Assembly (NCBI GenBank): GCA_964457585.1
Contig: CAYWFU010000006.1
Coordinates: 1-64,000 of the forward strand
From: CAYWFU01 sp964457585
Lineage (GTDB): Bacteria > JACRDZ01
DNA: 64,000 nucleotides
Direction of reading: 5' to 3'
Shown here: positions 60,176 through 64,000 of the stretch, piece by piece
Layout of the letters: every line of letters starts with the position of its first letter
Position numbering within the stretch: position 1 is the first letter of the stretch
Notes under the pieces: model-generated
What the model saw: only the letters and a program-made list of their open reading frames with translations
Database searches by the model: none
What the model was told of the DNA's origin: nothing
Translations under genes and position numbers: made by a program

Positions 60176-60203
60176 ATTATACACTACTATTTTAGTTTGT
60201 CAA
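60176..60203 (-). promoter_or_regulatory. cspA promoter
   Basis: Minus strand TTGACA (60198-60203), 16-base spacer, TATAAT (60176-60181): both boxes at consensus. Start near 60169, about 148 bases before the cspA ATG. Confidence 0.75.
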
Positions 60204-60234
60204 GATAAAAATGTATTTTACCATAAATATATTC

Positions 60235-60262
60235 TTGACATGTAGCCCATATGTGCTATATT
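60235..60262 (+). promoter_or_regulatory. Promoter and operator of the RelB-like antitoxin
   Basis: TTGACA (60235-60240), 16-base spacer, TATATT (60257-60262). A near-palindrome TAGCCCAT/ATGTGCTA (60243-60258) fills the spacer with a single mismatched pair, as expected for an autorepressed antitoxin gene. Confidence 0.65.
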
Positions 60263-60295
60263 ATTTATTGGATATATTTTTTGGGAGATATAATT

Positions 60296-60508
60296 ATGAT
60301 TAAAACTGCAACTGTAAGAGCAAGAATAGAACCGAATTTAAAAAGTGAAGTTGAAAAATTATTTGATAAGTTAGGAATATCAACAACTGAAGCTATTAAC
60401 ATTTTTTATCGTCAAGTAAAAATCAGAAACGGATTACCATTTCCAGTAGTTATCCCAAATAAAACCACTAAAAAAGTTCTTGAAGAGACTGATAAGGAAT
60501 CTAATTAA
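60296..60508 (+). CDS. RelB/DinJ family antitoxin
   Basis: 70 aa from the ATG at 60296 (GGGAGA upstream). An in-frame ATG at 60251 lies inside the promoter and is rejected. MIKTATVRARIEPNLKSEVE, LFDKLGISTTEAINIFYRQV and GLPFPVVIPN are the ribbon-helix-helix and toxin-binding pattern of RelB/DinJ. Its toxin gene downstream is broken, so it is an orphan antitoxin. Confidence 0.9.
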   Translation: MIKTATVRARIEPNLKSEVEKLFDKLGISTTEAINIFYRQVKIRNGLPFPVVIPNKTTKKVLEETDKESN

Positions 60509-60512
60509 TGAA

Positions 60513-60671
60513 ATTCCTCTTAAAGAATTACATCACGACCATAAACTCATTGGTAATTTCAAAGGGCGTCGCTAATGCCATATTGAACCGAATTGGTTAT
60601 TAATATATAAACTCATAAATGATGAAATTATTTTTGAAAGAACAGGATATCATTCAGAATTGTCATTGTAA
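60513..60671 (+). pseudogene. YafQ/RelE-like toxin remnant
   Basis: In the frame from 60513 the sequence reads IPLKELHHDHKLIGNFKGRR, a stop (TAA 60573-60575), then CHIEPNWLLIYKLINDEIIF and ERTGYHSELSL. This matches the C-terminal half of YafQ toxins (HxLxGxWxGxRECHIxPDWLLIY...RTGTHSDLF), with the Glu codon of REC turned into TAA. The N-terminal half is missing. The toxin is therefore dead while the antitoxin gene is intact. Confidence 0.8.
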
Positions 60672-60692
60672 TTAAAAGAGGAAAGAAAAGAT

Positions 60693-61217
60693 ATGTTAAA
60701 AAATGATATCGATAAAGAGGTAGAAGTCCGGACAGGAATAAATGTCTTCACCTGTTATCAATGCGGGAAGTGTTCTGCAGGATGTGTTTTTGCTCAATTT
60801 ATGGATGCTCCTCCTCATTTACTCATGCGTTATTTGCAATTGAATCTAAAAGAAAAAATTTTTTCATCCAATACTGTCTGGAGATGCGGAGCATGTATTA
60901 CCTGTTCAGTAAGATGTCCTCGAAAAATAGATGTTCTTGCAGTTATAAATACTGTAAGAACATTGATCACAGAGGAAAAAATATTTCCTCATGAAGAGGA
61001 TGTGCATTTATTTGATGAAATTTTTTTAGATAATATTGCTAAAAATGACAGACTCCATGAATTTGGGGCTGTATTTGATTTTAATCTTAAAAGCGGAAAA
61101 TATTTTAAAGATATATCTCTTTTCCCAATTTTAATTGAAAAAGGAAAATTATCTTCTAAAAGTGAAAAAGGGCGTACTCAGAAAATTGCAGATGTAATAA
61201 ATAAAATTAGGGATTAG
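60693..61217 (+). CDS. hdrC: HdrC-like iron-sulfur subunit
   Basis: 174 aa. Two [4Fe-4S] motifs, CYQCGKCSAGC (residues about 21-31) and CGACITCSVRCP (about 67-78), and a helical C-terminus. Equivalent to heterodisulfide reductase subunit C, which passes electrons between HdrA and HdrB. AGGAAAG upstream of the ATG. First gene of a C-B-A cluster; in non-methanogens such clusters reduce other disulfides or take part in flavin-based bifurcation. Confidence 0.92.
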   Translation: MLKNDIDKEVEVRTGINVFTCYQCGKCSAGCVFAQFMDAPPHLLMRYLQLNLKEKIFSSNTVWRCGACITCSVRCPRKIDVLAVINTVRTLITEEKIFPHEEDVHLFDEIFLDNIAKNDRLHEFGAVFDFNLKSGKYFKDISLFPILIEKGKLSSKSEKGRTQKIADVINKIRD

Positions 61218-61290
61218 GAAGTATAATGCAGTAAGTTAGTATTCTTATAAACTCTGACTCTTTGACTCGATTTTTTATAAAGGATTAATT

Positions 61291-62160
61291 ATGGAATATT
61301 CTTATTATCCAGGTTGTTCTCTTAAAGGTACAGCGCAAGATTATGAAGTATCAATTCAAAGAGTAGCTCTTAAGCTTAATATTAATCTTATCGAATTGCC
61401 TGATTGGGTATGCTGCGGCGCAAGCCCGACACATATTGCTAATGAGAAGTTAAATCTGGCAATTCCTGCCATTGATATTAAAGAAGCTTGCAAATATGAA
61501 AAAGATTTAGTAACTGTATGCACTGCCTGTTTTAATCGTCTAAAAACTGCACATTATATTTTATTAAATAATCAAGTAAAGAAAAAAGAAATTGAATCTT
61601 TAATTGAAGGAAATATTTCTGACAAAATAAAAATTCGTCATTTTATTCAAGTTTTAATGGAAGATATTAAACTTGAGCAATGGCAAACTTATATAAAAAA
61701 GTCATTAAGCGGATTGAAAGTTGCATGCTATTACGGATGTTTGCTTACAAGACCTGAATATATGATGGAAAATGAAAAAAGTGAAAATCCTGAAATAATG
61801 GATAATTTAATGAAAATTTTGGGTGCGGAACCAATTTCCTGGTATTACAAAACAGAATGCTGCGGAACAAGCTTTGCGATATCTAAAACTGAAGTTGTTG
61901 TAAATCTATCTAATAGAATACTTGATGCAGCAAGTAATCATAAAGCAGATTGTATAGTTGTTGCATGTCCTTTATGTCATGCTAATCTTGATTTGCGTCA
62001 GATAGAAATAGATAAACATTATAATAAAAAGTATAACCTGCCTATTTTTTATTTTTCAGAATTAGTTGCACTTGCGCTGGGGGAAGATTATAAAAATTTG
62101 GCTCTTGATAAACACATAATTGACCCCTTTTCGCTGCTGGAATCTAAAAAAATAATTTAA
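61291..62160 (+). CDS. hdrB: HdrB-like subunit with two CCG domains
   Basis: 289 aa. Two Cys-rich CCG domains: YYPGCSLKG...WVCCGASPTH...VCTACFNRL, and ACYYGCLLTRP...TECCGTSFAI...VACPLCHANL. These hold the noncubane [4Fe-4S] clusters of HdrB, the disulfide-reducing site. It lies 73 bases after hdrC and 18 bases before hdrA. Cytoplasmic. Confidence 0.94.
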   Translation: MEYSYYPGCSLKGTAQDYEVSIQRVALKLNINLIELPDWVCCGASPTHIANEKLNLAIPAIDIKEACKYEKDLVTVCTACFNRLKTAHYILLNNQVKKKEIESLIEGNISDKIKIRHFIQVLMEDIKLEQWQTYIKKSLSGLKVACYYGCLLTRPEYMMENEKSENPEIMDNLMKILGAEPISWYYKTECCGTSFAISKTEVVVNLSNRILDAASNHKADCIVVACPLCHANLDLRQIEIDKHYNKKYNLPIFYFSELVALALGEDYKNLALDKHIIDPFSLLESKKII

Positions 62161-62178
62161 CTTGACATAGGAGTAAGC

Positions 62179-64000
62179 ATGAGAATTGGTGTATTTGTAT
62201 GTCATTGTGGAACAAATATCTCAAAAGTAGTAAATATAAAAGAAGTAGTGGAAAATATGTCTACTTATCCTGGTATAGTTATTGCCAGTGATTTTAAGTA
62301 TATGTGCTCAGAAGCAGGGCAAAAGCTTATTAAGGAAATGATTAAAAAATACAATTTGACCCGAATTGTTGTTGCTTCATGCACACCTAAACTGCATGAA
62401 ATTACATTTAGACGCTGTTTGGATGAAGCTGGATTGAATCCCTTTATGCTTGAAATAGCAAATATACGAGAGCAATGTTCATGGGTACATGCGGATAATC
62501 CTGTATTAGCCACACAAAAAGCAATAGATATTATAAGGATAGCTGTAGCTAAAATCCGTTTTGCCCAGCCCCTTACATCATCTAAAGTTACTATAGAACG
62601 AAAAGCACTGGTAGTCGGAGGCGGAATAGCAGGGATACAATCTGCAATAGATATAGCTCAAGCAGGTTATCCTGTGGTATTGGTAGAACAAAGTCCGTCT
62701 ATAGGCGGTAGAATGGCGCAATTGGATAAAACTTTTCCAACTCTGGACTGCTCTGCGTGTATTCTTACTCCAAAAATGGTAGAAGTTAGCCGTCATCCAT
62801 CCATTAGAATTTTAACATATGCTAAAGTTGAGGAAGTAAAAGGGTATGTTGGTAATTTTGAGGTTACTATCCGAATAAAAGCGCGTTCAGTTGATATGAA
62901 AAAATGTACAGGATGCGGTATATGTCAGACTAAATGTCCGGTTAAGGTAACAAGTGAATTTAATGAAGGCATATCCAAAAGAGCAGCAATATATGTCCCT
63001 TTCCCTCAAGCTTCGCCAAATGTCCCTGTGATTGATAGAGAAAAATGCAAGTTTTTTTTGGATGGTAAATGCGGTTTATGTAAAAAAATATGTCCTTCAG
63101 AAGCAGTTAATTATGAAGAGCAGGATACAATTATTAAAGAAAAATTTGGAAGTATTATTATGGCTACAGGATTTGATTTATTTGATCACAGCGTTTATGG
63201 AGAATATGGTTATGGAAAAATAAAAAACGTAATTAACTCTATTCAATTTGAAAGAATGGTAAATTCATCCGGTCCAACAGATGGACTAATAGTTAAACCT
63301 TCGGATGGCAAAGAAGTAAGGAAAGTTGTATTTATTCAATGTGTAGGCTCACGTGATGACAAAGTCGGAAAGCCGTATTGCTCAAAGATTTGCTGTATGT
63401 ATACAGCAAAACAGGCGTTACTTTTAAAAGAACATATTCCACAGGCTGAAGCATATGTATTTTATATTGATATAAGAGCTGGCGGAAAAAATTATGAAGA
63501 ATTTATCAAGCGGGTACAGGAAAATTATAGAGTAAAGTATATACGCGGAAGAGTATCAAAAGTTTTGGAAAATAATGATAAATTAATAGTTAGGGGATTT
63601 GACACTCTCTCCGGTATTTCAATGGAAGTTGAGGCTGATTTAGTGGTTTTAGCTGTTGGAGTTGTCCCGCGCAAGGATTCAGACGAAGTTGCTCGTATTT
63701 TTAATGTTTCCCGTGATTCCAATAAATTCTTGGCAGAACTGCATCCAAAGCTGGCTCCAGTTGAAAAGAATACAACAGGGATATTTTTAAGCGGCAGTTG
63801 TCAGTTCCCCCGCGATATACCTGATTCTGTTGCAATGGCTGGAAGTGCGGCAGTGAAATCCTTGTCAATTTTTGCTAAAGAATTTTTGACATCAGACCCG
63901 ATGATAGCTCTTGTTAATCCATCAATATGCACAGGCTGCATGAACTGCAAAACTATATGTCCATATAAAGCTATTCTGGTTGATGAAATTAAAGACCTGG
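62179..64000 (+). CDS. hdrA: HdrA-like FAD/iron-sulfur subunit, cut by the window end
   Basis: At least 607 aa, with no stop before the window edge. Starts MRIGVFVCHCGTNIS after TAGGAG. An N-terminal VVASCTPKLHEITFR segment, the FAD site KALVVGGGIAGIQSAIDIAQ with EQSPSIGGRMAQLDKTFP, the HdrA-specific LDCSACILTPKM, ferredoxin motifs CTGCGICQTKCP and CGLCKKICP, IQCVGSRD, CSKICCMYTAKQA, and a last CTGCMNCKTICPYKA near the edge. HdrA carries the bifurcating flavin in methanogens. A hydrogenase, formate dehydrogenase or MvhD-type partner would be expected downstream. Confidence 0.95.
   Translation, partial: MRIGVFVCHCGTNISKVVNIKEVVENMSTYPGIVIASDFKYMCSEAGQKLIKEMIKKYNLTRIVVASCTPKLHEITFRRCLDEAGLNPFMLEIANIREQCSWVHADNPVLATQKAIDIIRIAVAKIRFAQPLTSSKVTIERKALVVGGGIAGIQSAIDIAQAGYPVVLVEQSPSIGGRMAQLDKTFPTLDCSACILTPKMVEVSRHPSIRILTYAKVEEVKGYVGNFEVTIRIKARSVDMKKCTGCGICQTKCPVKVTSEFNEGISKRAAIYVPFPQASPNVPVIDREKCKFFLDGKCGLCKKICPSEAVNYEEQDTIIKEKFGSIIMATGFDLFDHSVYGEYGYGKIKNVINSIQFERMVNSSGPTDGLIVKPSDGKEVRKVVFIQCVGSRDDKVGKPYCSKICCMYTAKQALLLKEHIPQAEAYVFYIDIRAGGKNYEEFIKRVQENYRVKYIRGRVSKVLENNDKLIVRGFDTLSGISMEVEADLVVLAVGVVPRKDSDEVARIFNVSRDSNKFLAELHPKLAPVEKNTTGIFLSGSCQFPRDIPDSVAMAGSAAVKSLSIFAKEFLTSDPMIALVNPSICTGCMNCKTICPYKAILVDEIKDL

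Noticed and set aside
60251..60295. Fifteen-residue N-terminal extension of the RelB-like antitoxin
   Set aside because: It overlaps the promoter -10 and operator; GGGAGA and family alignment support ATG 60296.

Overview
The window is AT-rich DNA (roughly 30% GC by eye) from an uncultured, probably anaerobic bacterium with a Gram-negative type envelope. The envelope inference rests on a putative outer-membrane barrel ending in Phe, a heptose-1-P adenylyltransferase, several lipoproteins and an O-antigen ligase-like protein. Anaerobic life is suggested by a class III hybrid cluster protein, a cytochrome-superoxide reductase fusion, an HdrCBA locus, menaquinone-type genes (UbiD, UbiA) and a giant multiheme cytochrome. 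A run of 100 Ns in a tandem repeat marks this as a draft, probably metagenome-derived, scaffold. I cannot name the phylum.

Layout. 0-5 kb: HDOD and DUF3108 genes (minus strand), then hcp behind a strong promoter, a 25-bp palindrome and a tiny Cys-rich leader ORF, then repeat-rich lipoprotein and secreted proteins. 5-17 kb: thiDN, a CPBP protease, an outer-membrane protein, the tmk-holB-ricT operon, a secreted metalloprotease, metG and a TatD-radical SAM fusion. 17-26 kb: a 51-aa one-heme protein followed by a 2584-aa protein with 38 CXXCH motifs and a C-terminal beta-helix. 26-34 kb: rfaE2, rnhB, a DEAD-box helicase, galT, a NadE-like protein with a ruined ATP loop, purA, and a degenerate GGDEF protein followed by a small GTPase. 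34-54 kb: UbiD, DUF4139, cytochrome-SOR, DUF1015, secDF, aspartate aminotransferase, UbiA, dxs, a lipoprotein, a hydrolase, a spermidine-synthase-like membrane protein, leuB, lepA, alr. 54-61 kb: an accessory patch with three toxin-antitoxin type loci (one with a dead toxin), an internally deleted recQ, a frameshifted DUF4143 ATPase, a GC-richer O-antigen ligase-like gene and cspA with a terminator-like hairpin in its leader. 61-64 kb: hdrC-hdrB-hdrA, cut by the window end.

The non-coding DNA is crowded with short palindromic repeats of about ten families. One 120-bp family also lies in frame inside two unrelated genes, where it encodes the same 40-residue peptide, much as Rickettsia palindromic elements do. 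Other families supply stop codons (purA, the metalloprotease) or sit in 5' leaders (purA, secDF, the acidic repeat protein). Good TTGACA-type promoters can be read in front of many units. No tRNA, rRNA, CRISPR array or transposase gene was recognised.
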